Shown here one piece after another: positions 35,107 to 43,677 of a stretch of 64,000 bases of DNA. Every line of letters starts with the position of its first letter. Positions within the stretch are counted from its first letter, which is position 1. Below the pieces are notes generated by a model. It did not search any database, was not told where the DNA came from, and was given only the letters and a program-made list of their open reading frames with translations. This stretch comes from Bermanella sp034111105 (GTDB lineage Bacteria > Pseudomonadota > Gammaproteobacteria > Pseudomonadales > Oceanobacteraceae): positions 1-64,000 of the forward strand of contig JAWUXY010000083.1 in assembly GCA_034111105.1 (NCBI GenBank), read 5' to 3'. The position numbers were made by a program, and so were the translations under genes.

Positions 35107-36141
35107 ATGATCAAACTTTCACACCTTGGTATTTTTTCTGTTTTAATTTCTGTCGGCGTTTTTTTTGTCATTGACATGCAAACAACACTCATAGTTGACC
35201 CCAGCAATAAAAAGGCGCTGCATTCAGACAGTGGGCCTCTCGCACCCGCTCCACTTACACCAAGCACACAACAATACAGCGATGAAAACGCATTTATTCT
35301 CGCCATGGTAAAAGGATTGACCGAACAGCATCGTCATGAAATTCATATGCCCGCTATTCAAATGAGCATGCAAGACTTTCGTGACTTTGTTTTCGAACAA
35401 TACCCGCACAATGGAGCATCGATTTTCAAAACCATTATGCAGCGTGCATTTCCTGATCATGCTGTTGAAATTATGGCTCTTATCGCAGGACTCGATATGT
35501 ATGAAAAATGGTATGCCGATAACTTACTTACCTTGAATGACCTCGACCCTCTGACTAAAAATGGAACAATCTGGCAAAAGCGCCATGAAATATTTGGTGA
35601 TCTTGCCGAAGAAATTTGGCAAACAGAAATTCAAAGCCAAGAGCACAAGCGACAAACGGTTCAACAAACATTAGACACCCTCAATAACGCCACCGATATC
35701 TCAATGCAAGAAAGCCTTTATGTTTTACAAAATACACTTAACGAGCTTTATCCTGATGAGCAAGAAAATTACACTCTGAATAAAGGCGTTATTTCCAGTG
35801 TGTACTTTCAATTAGAAAGTGTACAAAAAAGCCTTGCTGGCATGACGCTACAAGAAAGACAATCCGCCATATCCCAAAGCAGAAAGGAACTCGGTTTCTC
35901 TAAACAAGACATAGAACAATTAGCCATTGAAGATACAAAAAAAGAGCAACGCTGGCAAAATGGCTATCAATATATGTCTGCACGTGACCAGCTAAGTCAA
36001 AATTACTCAGGAGAAATATTAAACACTAAACTGACAGAATTAAGAGATCAGTATTTTAAAAACGAAGCCGATACGATTACAGCAGAAGAAGACTCTGGGT
36101 TTTATAGGTACAACCGGCCAAGACTTTATGGCAGCAACTAA
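35107..36141 (+). CDS. Lipase secretion chaperone (foldase)-like protein
   Basis: A 344-residue protein with an N-terminal membrane anchor (about 7-24), a low-complexity Pro/Ala linker (to about 60), and a long helical region rich in charged residues. The layout and the repeated helix pattern ('RKELGFSKQDIEQLAIEDTKK', 'LRDQYFKNEADTITAEEDSGF' given in parts, end 'RYNRPRLYG') are those of LifO/Lif membrane-anchored steric foldases, which fold secreted lipases in the periplasm. Their usual client is a class I.1 alpha/beta lipase. Here the next gene is an SGNH hydrolase. The family call is from overall pattern; the RxxFDY motif is only partly seen ('FRDFVFEQY'). Confidence 0.68.
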   Translation: MIKLSHLGIFSVLISVGVFFVIDMQTTLIVDPSNKKALHSDSGPLAPAPLTPSTQQYSDENAFILAMVKGLTEQHRHEIHMPAIQMSMQDFRDFVFEQYPHNGASIFKTIMQRAFPDHAVEIMALIAGLDMYEKWYADNLLTLNDLDPLTKNGTIWQKRHEIFGDLAEEIWQTEIQSQEHKRQTVQQTLDTLNNATDISMQESLYVLQNTLNELYPDEQENYTLNKGVISSVYFQLESVQKSLAGMTLQERQSAISQSRKELGFSKQDIEQLAIEDTKKEQRWQNGYQYMSARDQLSQNYSGEILNTKLTELRDQYFKNEADTITAEEDSGFYRYNRPRLYGSN

Positions 36142-36195
36142 AACAACTGTGCCACCATATTTTCCTAAACAGTAAAAAACACAGTGCAAATCATG

Positions 36196-36229
36196 AAAAG
36201 CGAACGCTTACTAAAAGTTGTTCGCTTTT
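36196..36229 (+). terminator. Hairpin after the foldase-like gene
   Basis: AAAAGCGAAC (36196-36205) and GTTCGCTTTT (36220-36229) form a perfect 10-bp stem with a T-run at the end. It separates the foldase-like gene from the SGNH hydrolase gene, which therefore likely has its own promoter. Confidence 0.75.
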
Positions 36230-36302
36230 AAATCTTGGCAGAAAACATTCTACTCCTACACTTACTCTGTCTATTTAGACAAATAATAAGGAGAAGCTAA
36301 AA

Positions 36303-37025
36303 ATGACAATGCTAAAAAATTGGGTGAACACTGCTAAGGCCCTAGTAGGTTCATTTATTATGTTATCGCTCATTGCATGCGGTAGCGGCAGTTATGTAGA
36401 AAACGCAGACCGTAATGAAGTCATCACATTAGGTGATTCTATCTTTGATTTATCGGGTGATATACAACGCATTCTTGAAGACAAAGCCGGCCAGACATTT
36501 CGTGACTACACATTAAGTGGCGCTGAGTTATCCGGTGGTATCATTGCAAATTCAGTTGAGCGTCAATACAGTGATGCAAAATCCACCGATGGTAATATCG
36601 AAACGATTGTAATGAATGGTGGTGGTAACGATATTTTAATTCCGGCCATTATTTTAGACCCTTATGGTTGCCGCACTCATTGGTGGCGCTGGAGCATAAG
36701 CCGTAATTGTAAGAACCTAATCAACGACCAATACGTTAACTTGGTTAACTTGCTAAACCAAATGAATAGCGATGGTGTGGATAACATTATTTACCTTGGA
36801 TACTATGAACTACCACGTGGCAACTCAAACTTAACCAGTGCACTTAACTTAGGTGATGATAAGTTAGATCAAGCATGTCGCAATACAACCGCGAATTGCA
36901 CGTTCTTAGATCCTCGCGGCATGGTTCCAGCACGTGATGTATTAGGTGATAACATTCACCCAACTGCCAATGCTTCACTGACCCTTAGTAATTTAATTTG
37001 GCCAGAATTACAGCCTTTACTTTAA
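36303..37025 (+). CDS. SGNH/GDSL hydrolase lipoprotein
   Basis: A 240-residue lipoprotein (lipobox 'SLIACGSG', Cys26) of the SGNH hydrolase fold. The nucleophile is Ser46 in 'VITLGDSIFDLSG', the block III oxyanion residue is in 'VMNGGGNDILI', and the block V Asp-His is in 'GDNIHPTANAS'. It is expected to hydrolyse ester bonds of lipids or polysaccharide acetyl groups at the cell surface or in the periplasm. It has two Cys pairs that may form disulfides ('GCRTHWW', 'RNCKN', 'DQACRN', 'ANCTF'). RBS AAGGAG precedes the ATG. The adjacent foldase-like gene suggests it is a folding client. Confidence 0.88.
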   Translation: MTMLKNWVNTAKALVGSFIMLSLIACGSGSYVENADRNEVITLGDSIFDLSGDIQRILEDKAGQTFRDYTLSGAELSGGIIANSVERQYSDAKSTDGNIETIVMNGGGNDILIPAIILDPYGCRTHWWRWSISRNCKNLINDQYVNLVNLLNQMNSDGVDNIIYLGYYELPRGNSNLTSALNLGDDKLDQACRNTTANCTFLDPRGMVPARDVLGDNIHPTANASLTLSNLIWPELQPLL

Positions 37026-37040
37026 CTGGCTGGTTTTCAT

Positions 37041-37076
37041 AAAAAAGGCCCGTTGAGCGATCAACTGGCCTTTTTT
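37041..37076 (+). terminator. Intrinsic terminator after the SGNH gene
   Basis: AAAAAAGGCC, an inner GTTGA/TCAAC stem and GGCCTTTTTT (37041-37076) form a long hairpin with one internal mismatch and T-tracts on both strands. It serves the convergent SGNH and DUF4345-like genes. Confidence 0.92.
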
Positions 37077-37092
37077 GTGCGCGCGCGTCTAA

Positions 37093-37467
37093 TCAAACTA
37101 GATTTGTTTGATACTTCTTAAATGCATAGGTCAATGCTAATGCGATACAGACCTCAAGCACCATTAATACCCACATCAAAGAGTTAGGCTCATACAAGGC
37201 CAACCCTATTCCACGGCTAGTGGCCAACACCCATGAAAAAACCAAACTGAAATAGAGACCACCTAATAACAACTTAGGCTGTAATGAGGTCACGATCATT
37301 GCAATCCCTAACCCCAACTGTAGTCCACCATACACACTAAAATATTCAACTTGCGCCGCAGGGTTTAAAAGGCCAAACCCCAAGCTACTGGCTGACAGAT
37401 CCAGACGAAAAATGCACCAAAGTGCCGACACAATGTACAGCGCACCAATTGCTCTAAGTGTTTTCAT
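37093..37467 (-). CDS. Small four-helix membrane protein, DUF4345-like
   Basis: A 124-residue protein with four hydrophobic helices (about 5-20, 45-62, 67-85, 98-117). The pattern 'YGGLQLGLGIAMI' and 'GLALYEPN' is like DUF4345 proteins of unknown function. It has its own promoter region shared divergently with the hybrid kinase gene. Confidence 0.72.
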   Translation of the reverse strand: MKTLRAIGALYIVSALWCIFRLDLSASSLGFGLLNPAAQVEYFSVYGGLQLGLGIAMIVTSLQPKLLLGGLYFSLVFSWVLATSRGIGLALYEPNSLMWVLMVLEVCIALALTYAFKKYQTNLV

Positions 37468-37575
37468 ACACCCTCCTGTTTTTGGTGCTTACGCCTTAAA
37501 CCCTCAATTGGCTCACAACCGGACATAATCATCTACACTTATAGAAATAGACAGGATGTGCACTCTAAAACAGCT

Positions 37576-40500
37576 ATGACAGCAAAAGACAGTCACACTC
37601 ATGGCCTTCCCTCTCATAAAACGATGTTAGGCGTTAATAGCTTAAGAGCGCTCTTTTGGCGCTATCACTTTTGGCTAATCACAGTGCTAGCATCCAGTGT
37701 GATTCTCGCCTGCGCTTGGTTCGTTGATAACAACAACAATGAAGCCCACCTCCAAAAAGTCCGTGCAGATGTGCAAAACCAACTCAGTACCATTCGCGCT
37801 CGGCTTGAAGGTACCTTAAATAGTAATATACAAGCGGTGAACGGCTTGGTATCAGCCATAAGCATTGAGCCAAATATGTCGCAAAAACGGTTTGCGATGT
37901 TTGCAAAACCACTCATTGAGCGTGACAACCAACTTAGAAACATTGGCGGCGCACCTGGCATGGTGATTAGCCTGATGTACCCCATTGAAGGCAATGAAAA
38001 AGCCATAGGCCTAAATTACCTAGAAAATGTAAAACAACGCCAAGGCGCAATTATGGCCCGTGATACCGGCCAATTAGTCTTAGCTGGTCCGGTTAAACTA
38101 TTACAAGGGGGGCAGGGTTTTATTGGCAGGATCCCTGTGTATAGCGAAAACATAGAAACGGGGGAACGTCGATTTTGGGGGCTTATCTCAGCCGTCATTG
38201 ATGCCGATGAACTTTACAGCGTCAGCGGTTTATTTGATGATGATTTGTCGCTCGATTTAGCCATATTTGGCCATGACAAACGATTTTCTAATGGCACCAC
38301 TTTCTATGGCAATGATGGCATATTTTCCAAATACCCTGTGCTTGCCTTTATCGAACTCCCATTTGGTAATTGGCAGTTAGCCGCCATACCTAAAAATGGC
38401 TGGCCAAGCGTTGCCGATAACGTATGGCAATTCAGATTGATTATCACTCTAATATCATTGTTAATATTAGCCCCTTTGTTAATACTAACGTGGTTAGGCA
38501 CGCATCATCGCGAGCAGCAGTTACGTTTAAAAGCATTATTTGAATTATCACCACTGGGCATCGCTCTTAATGACTTTAAAACCGGTAAATATATTAATGT
38601 TAATAAACGTCTCGCTGAGGATACCGGTTACACACTTAACGAACTTGAAAGCCTCAGTTATTGGGACTTAACCCCTAAAAAATATAAAAAAGAAGAGGCA
38701 AAACAATTAGAAAGTTTAATTAATACTGGTGCATACGGCCCCTATGAAAAAGAATACATCAACAAACAAGGTATTGCCTACCCAGTTTTGCTCAATGGTA
38801 TCTTAATCAAGGACAGTCAAGGTCGGAAATTAATTTGGTCTTACATCCAAAACATTTCATTGCAAAAGCAAGCCGAGAATAAATTACAAGAAAACAACAA
38901 GCAACTTGAACTGATCATTAATAGCACTCAAGTGGGAATTTGGGACTGGCAAATACAAACTGCCGTTCTAACCGTGAACGAACGTTGGGCAAGTATCATC
39001 GGCTACACCATTGCAGAACTTGGAGACATTAGTATCGAAACATGGTTAACCCATGCCCATGCCGATGACCTTGAAGATTCTGGTAATAAGCTTCAAGCAC
39101 ACTGGGATAATGAAACTGAATACTACACATTTGAAGGCCGAATGAATCATAAAGCGGGCCATGACATATGGATTTTAGACACAGGTAAAGTCATTGAATG
39201 GGATGAATATGGCAAACCAAAACGCATGGTCGGCACACATCTTGATATTACCGAAAAGAAATTAGCCGAACAAAATCTTGCAAAAACAAATGAATCGCTT
39301 GAATCACAAATTCGTCTTGTTAAAACCATCGCCAGTGCACAACGTGACTTTATTAAAAATTCAGATTACAACGCTGCATTTAAAAACTTAATAAAAAACA
39401 TTAATTTACTCACCGATAGCGAACTTTCATTTATCGGAAATGTATATTATGAAAACGGCAAAGCCACTATCAAGGTAATTGCATTCAATGGCATTGACGA
39501 AAATAGTATAGACGCTGAACTCAAAATTAAATTTGAACGTGATGGGGTTACCTTCTCTAGATCTGACAATCTTTTCGTAGAATCCGCAAACAGCCAAGTA
39601 CCTCTATTTTTGAACAACGCAGAATTGCACGTTGAGTCATCTTTGATTCCTGACAATCACCCGAAATTAAAAAATTATATCGCCATCCCTATTATTCAAA
39701 AAGGCACATGCCTTGGCATGATTGGACTGGCCAATCGAGAAATGGGGTTCGATATTAACCTTGTAAACTGGTTATCACCCTTAACTAACACTGTTGGTCA
39801 GTTAATTGAACGAGTCGAAACGATAAGAGAAAAAGAGAAATCAGAATTAGCATTAATTGATGCAAAGAATGAAGCCGAATCAGCTGGCAAGGCAAAAACA
39901 GAGTTTTTAGCCACCATGAGTCATGAAATTCGTACCCCCATGAATGGTGTGCTTGGGATGTTAACATTGCTACAAAAAAGCAAACTAACACCAGAACAAA
40001 TTAAAAAAGTTGATATCGCCAAAATAAGTGCAGAATCATTATTGTCGATCATAAATGATGTTTTGGACTTTACAAAAATCGAATCAGGAAAACTCGAATT
40101 AGAATCGGTCAGTTTTAATATAAGAAATTTGGTTGATGAAGTTTGCCAGTCTATGGCCCTACGGATCCAAGAGAAAAATATTGAGCTAGTGATTGATTCA
40201 AGCGGCTTAACACAAGATCATATTACATCCGACCCTGTTAGAATTCGACAAGTATTAACCAATCTTATTGGCAATGCGGGGAAATTCACCTCTCAAGGTG
40301 AAATAATAGTTAAAAGCCAATTACTAGAAAAAGACAATACGACTGTTTTACAGTGCGAAATCATTGATAGCGGCATAGGCATACCCGAGCAGCATATAAA
40401 AAAACTATTCATCAGTTTTTCTCAAGTTGATGCCAGTACTACACGTAAATTTGGCGGCACCGGCTTGGGGCTAAGCATTTGCAAGCGCATATGCGAATTA

Positions 40501-41427
40501 ATGGAGGGAACGATATCTGTCGCAAGCAAGGAAAATATTGGCAGTTGCTTTAGTTTTCAAATACCGATTGAAAAACCTAAAATCGATCAACCATCAGCGA
40601 TACCCAGCAACATATCTAAGCTAAATATTTTAATTGTTCATTCCAATGAGAAATCTGTACAGGCCATTATTAATCAATTACAACAGTGGGGAAATACTCC
40701 ACATTTTTGCCACGGCGGTGCTAAGGCTCAACATATTATTGCTCAACAAGAATTTGATTTGATTTTTATTGATAACACACTCAATGACATGACCGGCATA
40801 GAATTGGGAACGTATATTCATACTAACCACCCTGTTTCAAATGCTCGCTTAGTATTAATGACAACCGTCAATCACACACCCTACGATGAAGACATGCGCA
40901 AAGCAGGGTTTAATATTCATTTCTCTAAACCTGTCACTGCCCAAGATTTATTTCTTTGTCTTGATTTCTCTGTCGCACAGACGCCTATCAATAATGCGCA
41001 AGCAACGCAGGCCAACACCCTCTTATCATTACCAGAAAATGCACGAATACTATTAGTAGAAGATATTCCATTTAATCAAGAAGTCGCGATCATGTTGCTC
41101 GCTGAAATGGGAGTGACTGCGGATGTGGCCAACAACGGTGAAGAAGGCGTAGAAAAAGTAAAAACAGCACTAAAACAAAACAAAGCATATGATGCCATTT
41201 TAATGGACTGCCAAATGCCAGTAATGGATGGCTACGATGCAACACGGGCGATCCGCCAGTTAGAAGAAACCTCTAACCATAAAGTTCATATCATTGCCAT
41301 GACCGCAAATGCAATGAGTTCCGATCAAGAAAAATGTTTGGCCGCAGGAATGGATGACTACCTTACAAAACCTATAGACGAAGATCGTTTATTAAAGACA
41401 CTACTTAAGTGGTTAACCGTTCAATAA
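37576..41427 (+). CDS. Hybrid sensor histidine kinase (CHASE-PAS-PAS-GAF-HisKA-REC-REC)
   Basis: About 1283 residues. It has a membrane helix at about 30-50, a periplasmic CHASE-type domain (about 60-270, with 'MSLMYPIEGNEKAIGLNY'-like text in two parts), a second helix at about 290-310, two PAS domains (about 320-440 and 455-575), a GAF-like domain (about 590-755), and HisKA with the phospho-His near residue 783 ('ATMSHEIRTPMNG'). HATPase and two receiver domains follow. REC1 lacks the acidic pair ('ILIVHSNEKS'); REC2 is complete, with D1211 in 'ILMDCQMPVMDG'. No HPt domain is present. Starts possible: GTG 37558 or ATG 37576. Confidence 0.93.
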   Translation: MTAKDSHTHGLPSHKTMLGVNSLRALFWRYHFWLITVLASSVILACAWFVDNNNNEAHLQKVRADVQNQLSTIRARLEGTLNSNIQAVNGLVSAISIEPNMSQKRFAMFAKPLIERDNQLRNIGGAPGMVISLMYPIEGNEKAIGLNYLENVKQRQGAIMARDTGQLVLAGPVKLLQGGQGFIGRIPVYSENIETGERRFWGLISAVIDADELYSVSGLFDDDLSLDLAIFGHDKRFSNGTTFYGNDGIFSKYPVLAFIELPFGNWQLAAIPKNGWPSVADNVWQFRLIITLISLLILAPLLILTWLGTHHREQQLRLKALFELSPLGIALNDFKTGKYINVNKRLAEDTGYTLNELESLSYWDLTPKKYKKEEAKQLESLINTGAYGPYEKEYINKQGIAYPVLLNGILIKDSQGRKLIWSYIQNISLQKQAENKLQENNKQLELIINSTQVGIWDWQIQTAVLTVNERWASIIGYTIAELGDISIETWLTHAHADDLEDSGNKLQAHWDNETEYYTFEGRMNHKAGHDIWILDTGKVIEWDEYGKPKRMVGTHLDITEKKLAEQNLAKTNESLESQIRLVKTIASAQRDFIKNSDYNAAFKNLIKNINLLTDSELSFIGNVYYENGKATIKVIAFNGIDENSIDAELKIKFERDGVTFSRSDNLFVESANSQVPLFLNNAELHVESSLIPDNHPKLKNYIAIPIIQKGTCLGMIGLANREMGFDINLVNWLSPLTNTVGQLIERVETIREKEKSELALIDAKNEAESAGKAKTEFLATMSHEIRTPMNGVLGMLTLLQKSKLTPEQIKKVDIAKISAESLLSIINDVLDFTKIESGKLELESVSFNIRNLVDEVCQSMALRIQEKNIELVIDSSGLTQDHITSDPVRIRQVLTNLIGNAGKFTSQGEIIVKSQLLEKDNTTVLQCEIIDSGIGIPEQHIKKLFISFSQVDASTTRKFGGTGLGLSICKRICELMEGTISVASKENIGSCFSFQIPIEKPKIDQPSAIPSNISKLNILIVHSNEKSVQAIINQLQQWGNTPHFCHGGAKAQHIIAQQEFDLIFIDNTLNDMTGIELGTYIHTNHPVSNARLVLMTTVNHTPYDEDMRKAGFNIHFSKPVTAQDLFLCLDFSVAQTPINNAQATQANTLLSLPENARILLVEDIPFNQEVAIMLLAEMGVTADVANNGEEGVEKVKTALKQNKAYDAILMDCQMPVMDGYDATRAIRQLEETSNHKVHIIAMTANAMSSDQEKCLAAGMDDYLTKPIDEDRLLKTLLKWLTVQ

Positions 41428-42137
41428 TGATATTCAATTCGAGCCACGTAATAATCCCCTGTCGGTTTCCCTTTTTTGATTTCTTCAATATTCGTTAAGC
41501 CTTCATATACCAAAATACGTTTTGTGGACTTATCATAAGTTAACTTGATTGGGTCAACTAAGAGACGCAACAAAAAATTACTAGGTGCCAACGAAAACGT
41601 TATCGTGCTATCGCCCTGAGAAACGGGTGTTAGAGAAAAATCAATTAGTTGCGCTCTAGTGGGTGCCAGAAATTCAAAGTCTAATTCCTTATTATCAAGT
41701 AAGGTATCCCAATGCTGAATAAGCATTTGATCAAATCCTGCATCCACCACCATCATAGGCACTTGCTCAATCACCGCATTAGCGGCATCTGATTCACTCT
41801 GGTAGCGAACTTTTATGCCATCTGCTTGCTTTGTCACTTCTACCAACGTGCCCACACGGGAATCTTCAAAATAGACTAACGGTGTCATTAGGTTATGTGT
41901 GAAGTCCAATGATTTTTTTGCAAAAACCTGATCTTGCGCATCAACATAGACCACAGATGTTGCCTCATATTGATTCTGCTTATTTAAAAATACATCGTGG
42001 CGCTCGGTATAAAGCACCGCTTTGGATTCCACATCATAAGCCACGCCTTCAAATGAAAACCTATTGGTTATTTCTTGTGACGTTGCGCAAATTGATGCCG
42101 ACATAAAAAAAATAACGCTAAACAGAATAATTTTCAT
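41421..42137 (-). CDS. Periplasmic protein of unknown function in the SDR operon
   Basis: A 238-residue protein with a clear signal peptide ('MKIILFSVIFFMSASICATS'), then a beta-rich soluble domain without recognised catalytic motifs. The start at 42137 is fixed by an ATGA overlap with the stop of the upstream DUF2878 gene; a longer frame to 42161 is less likely. It resembles lipid-contacting or outer-membrane-biogenesis-type beta proteins only in general style. As the last gene of the SDR-DUF2878 unit, within the RpoE-ChrR locus, it probably takes part in the same envelope-stress response. Its 3' end overlaps the kinase gene by 7 bases. Confidence 0.7.
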   Translation of the reverse strand: MKIILFSVIFFMSASICATSQEITNRFSFEGVAYDVESKAVLYTERHDVFLNKQNQYEATSVVYVDAQDQVFAKKSLDFTHNLMTPLVYFEDSRVGTLVEVTKQADGIKVRYQSESDAANAVIEQVPMMVVDAGFDQMLIQHWDTLLDNKELDFEFLAPTRAQLIDFSLTPVSQGDSTITFSLAPSNFLLRLLVDPIKLTYDKSTKRILVYEGLTNIEEIKKGKPTGDYYVARIEYHY

Positions 42138-42673
42138 TTGATGCTCATTTTGTGTGCGCAATTGTTAAATAACATTTTATTAGATCCGATAATGACAAAC
42201 CCGATTACAGTCCATTGAAACACTGCTACTGGCAAAAAACGATGATTAATCTCAATTCGGTCTGGGTTTAATTGAGAACCGGCATAGTAACTAAGCGGGC
42301 CTAATGCTCCTAACATCAGCACCATCAACCAAGGGAAATCGAACAACCAATTTAATGAGCGCTTTAGCGTCAATGCAAATGCAAGCCATAACAATACTAG
42401 CCACGCTGGAATTAACACTTCATAGCTAGCAATCGCGGGCTGTAATTGATAAATGTCTAGATTCATTAATATTGAATCGGTTAAAACACCCAAAAATACA
42501 ACAACAGCACATAACATACCCAGTGCTTTTCTATTGTTAGACACAGCAACTGAATGTAAAAGCAAACACAGCAACAAACTAGCCCCTAACATTAACGGCC
42601 CCATAACCAGTGCAAACCACGTGCACTGAAATAGCAGAATGTTAATGATTAAATGCATTTTATCTTTAGCCAT
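42134..42673 (-). CDS. DUF2878 membrane protein
   Basis: A 179-residue integral membrane protein with about six hydrophobic helices, matching DUF2878 in its start ('NILLFQCTWFALVMG') and in the helix pattern. DUF2878 genes recur next to cfa-, DUF1365- and photolyase-type genes in marine gammaproteobacteria. Function unknown. It overlaps the SDR gene by 8 bases at its start and the periplasmic protein at its end, so the three are tightly coupled. Confidence 0.8.
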   Translation of the reverse strand: MAKDKMHLIINILLFQCTWFALVMGPLMLGASLLLCLLLHSVAVSNNRKALGMLCAVVVFLGVLTDSILMNLDIYQLQPAIASYEVLIPAWLVLLWLAFALTLKRSLNWLFDFPWLMVLMLGALGPLSYYAGSQLNPDRIEINHRFLPVAVFQWTVIGFVIIGSNKMLFNNCAHKMSIK

Positions 42674-43460
42674 GAGTATTTACCCATGCTTTGGCTTTCT
42701 CCACATCATGTCGAGATGCCTTAGCCACTAACGGCAAGCGTATCCAGTCTGGCAATAATGCCAGTAGTTTTAAGCAATAGGTAAAACGCTTCGGAAAGTG
42801 AATATCAAATGCCCCACCAGACAATCCTTTATCAATACGCTGTGCAGCGTCTTGCGCACTGAGCAGAAATGGCATTGGGAAATCATTTTTATCGGTTAAT
42901 GGCGTTTTGACAAAACCTGGGCTCACGACTCGCACATCAATCCCTTCATGTACAAGATCCGCGCGAAGTGTTTCAGCAAAATAACGCACAGCCGCTTTTG
43001 ATGCGCCATATGCGCCCGCCCTTGGTAAGGCCTGATAGGTAACACTACTAGCAACAAAAACCAGCTGAGGCGATTTAGAAGGCGCACGTGATCGTGTAGC
43101 TCGCAACAAAGGCAATACCGCATCAACTACATTGACTGCACCAAAAAAATTAGTTTCAAGCACACGTCGAATTTTATCGCGCTCTATTTTGTATGAATCA
43201 ATATACTCACAAGTACCTGCATTAATAATGACTTTATCTAACTCACCACTAACACGCTGAATGCGGTCAACCGCGTATTCTAGGCTCTTGTCATCTGTTA
43301 CATCTACGGCCAAAGGCAGTAAATTAAGCTGACCATCGCTTAAGGAATCTAGCTCTGTTTGATTGCGCGCACTGAACCAAACACTGTGCCCTTGCTCTGC
43401 ATAGCGCTGAGCCACCGCGAGACCGATTCCGCTTGATGCACCAATCACCCAAATATTCAT
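42666..43460 (-). CDS. Short-chain dehydrogenase/reductase
   Basis: A 264-residue SDR. The NAD(P)-binding Gly motif is 'VIGASSGIGLAVA', the NAG motif is 'VIINAGTCEY', the catalytic Ser is in 'VFVASSVTYQ' and Tyr/Lys are in 'AYGASKAAV'. The frame is open to 43475, but ATG 43460 has a GGAGG site 5 bases upstream and is chosen. It is first in a three-gene operon preceded by a promoter-like TGATCT-N18-TATTGT signal. A lipid-related carbonyl substrate would fit the neighbourhood. Confidence 0.9.
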   Translation of the reverse strand: MNIWVIGASSGIGLAVAQRYAEQGHSVWFSARNQTELDSLSDGQLNLLPLAVDVTDDKSLEYAVDRIQRVSGELDKVIINAGTCEYIDSYKIERDKIRRVLETNFFGAVNVVDAVLPLLRATRSRAPSKSPQLVFVASSVTYQALPRAGAYGASKAAVRYFAETLRADLVHEGIDVRVVSPGFVKTPLTDKNDFPMPFLLSAQDAAQRIDKGLSGGAFDIHFPKRFTYCLKLLALLPDWIRLPLVAKASRHDVEKAKAWVNTHG

Positions 43461-43482
43461 TTTAACCTCCGTCATGTCACTA

Positions 43483-43512
43483 ACAATACGTGGGGCTTAC
43501 AGGAATAGATCA
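43483..43512 (-). promoter_or_regulatory. Candidate RpoE(ChrR-type) promoter of the SDR operon
   Basis: On the minus strand TGATCT (43507-43512), an 18-base spacer and TATTGT (43483-43488), 22 bases before the SDR start. The -35 hexamer and spacer are identical to those upstream of the FAD-oxidoreductase operon at 51042-51071, and they resemble the TGATCC-N18-TA type I recall for the Rhodobacter RpoE regulon. Confidence 0.6.
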
Positions 43513-43651
43513 TTCAGACCAAATAATAGATGATGCTGACGAGTCTGATTTTATTGTTATTGCGCTCTTTAAGATAAGTATGAAATAAAAGCTATTTTGT
43601 TATATCCGTTAGCGATCATTTATTGCGGTCCATCATTTTATTAACGATATA

Positions 43652-43676
43652 AAAAAAGTGGCTAAGCCACTTTTTT
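43652..43676 (-). terminator. Terminator of the seven-gene photo-stress operon
   Basis: AAAAAAGTGGC (43652-43662) and GCCACTTTTTT (43666-43676) form a stem with a 3-base loop and T-tract, directly past the stop of the cfa-like gene. Confidence 0.92.
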
Positions 43677-43677
43677 A

